Part shown: piece by piece, positions 63,994 to 64,000 of the stretch
How the letters are laid out: the number at the start of each line of letters is the position of its first letter
How positions within the stretch are numbered: position 1 is the stretch's first letter
Assembly: GCF_008362905.1 (NCBI RefSeq)
Contig: NZ_VFJB01000010.1
Coordinates: 85,655 to 149,654 of the forward strand
Length of the DNA: 64,000 nucleotides
Source of the DNA: Deferribacter autotrophicus
GTDB taxonomy: Bacteria; Chrysiogenota; Deferribacteres; Deferribacterales; Deferribacteraceae
Reading direction: 5' to 3'
The notes under the pieces: model-generated
Databases searched by the model: none
Seen by the model: only the letters and a program-made list of their open reading frames with translations
What the model was told of the DNA's origin: nothing
Translations under genes and position numbers: made by a program

Positions 63994-64000
63994 CAGTCCT

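Overview
The window looks like a chromosomal segment of a low-GC, Gram-negative, anaerobic to microaerobic respiring bacterium. The best guess is a member of the Deferribacterota (Deferribacter / Calditerrivibrio / Flexistipes type). This is inferred from gene content: multiheme cytochrome, tungsten aldehyde oxidoreductase, cytochrome bd oxidase, HspR-type heat-shock control, TRAP transporter and a very large NAD-glutamate dehydrogenase. No phylogenetic marker was searched. No phage, insertion sequence or CRISPR array was seen. The window opens inside a maf gene and closes at a 5S rRNA gene whose operon runs on to the right.

Layout. 0-7 kb: maf end, an acyl-CoA ligase, a truncated tetraheme cytochrome with two perfect palindromes at its start, a Gly/Met-rich exported protein with a SHOCT protein, and a four-gene iron-uptake operon (FTR1, DUF2318 lipoprotein, FtsX-type permease, ATPase). 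7-10.7 kb: a frameshifted exported protein, tmRNA with smpB, a Lys-Glu-Val-Asp tRNA operon, a gene-poor stretch with inverted repeats, and tRNA-Leu. 10.7-24 kb: hybrid sensor kinase, a fused CoA-transferase with an aldehyde ferredoxin oxidoreductase, an ABC-class ATPase, NAD-glutamate dehydrogenase, and a Nudix CoA pyrophosphatase that seems to start at CTG. 24-30.3 kb: phasin-like protein, sigma-70 family factor, and the hsp20-dnaJ-hspR-clpB cluster with an HspR operator-like site over its promoter. 30.5-40.5 kb: thiolase-like protein, Na/Pi transporter with Ppx/GppA and DUF445, a TRAP transporter with a sigma-54-like promoter and distal repeats, and leuB. 40.6-47.5 kb: hairpin-rich repeats, a thioredoxin/permease/ArsR module, a frameshifted Rrf2 regulator with a perfect operator-like palindrome in front of cydAB, and divergent lexA/dinB sharing an SOS box. 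47.7-55.2 kb: potassium channel with zinc ribbon, glpD, a glycerophosphodiesterase, and the potDABC transporter. 55.5-64 kb: cold-shock protein, then a leftward operon of two GntR regulators, purS, purQ, purL, purF and a small gene; then patatin, SDR and 5S rRNA.

The most notable item is that small gene after purF. Its frame is open over 118 codons except for one in-frame TGA at codon 20. Fourteen bases after the TGA lies a 17-nt stem-loop with an AGGUU apical loop, the size and layout of the bacterial SECIS core. It is probably an undescribed thioredoxin-fold-like selenoprotein.

Several regulators sit beside their likely targets: HspR with chaperones, Rrf2 with bd oxidase, LexA with pol IV, ArsR with the permease, and GntR proteins at the head of the pur operon. 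Each has a visible candidate operator. Two genes are frameshifted at A-rich tracts and could be pseudogenes or sequencing errors.
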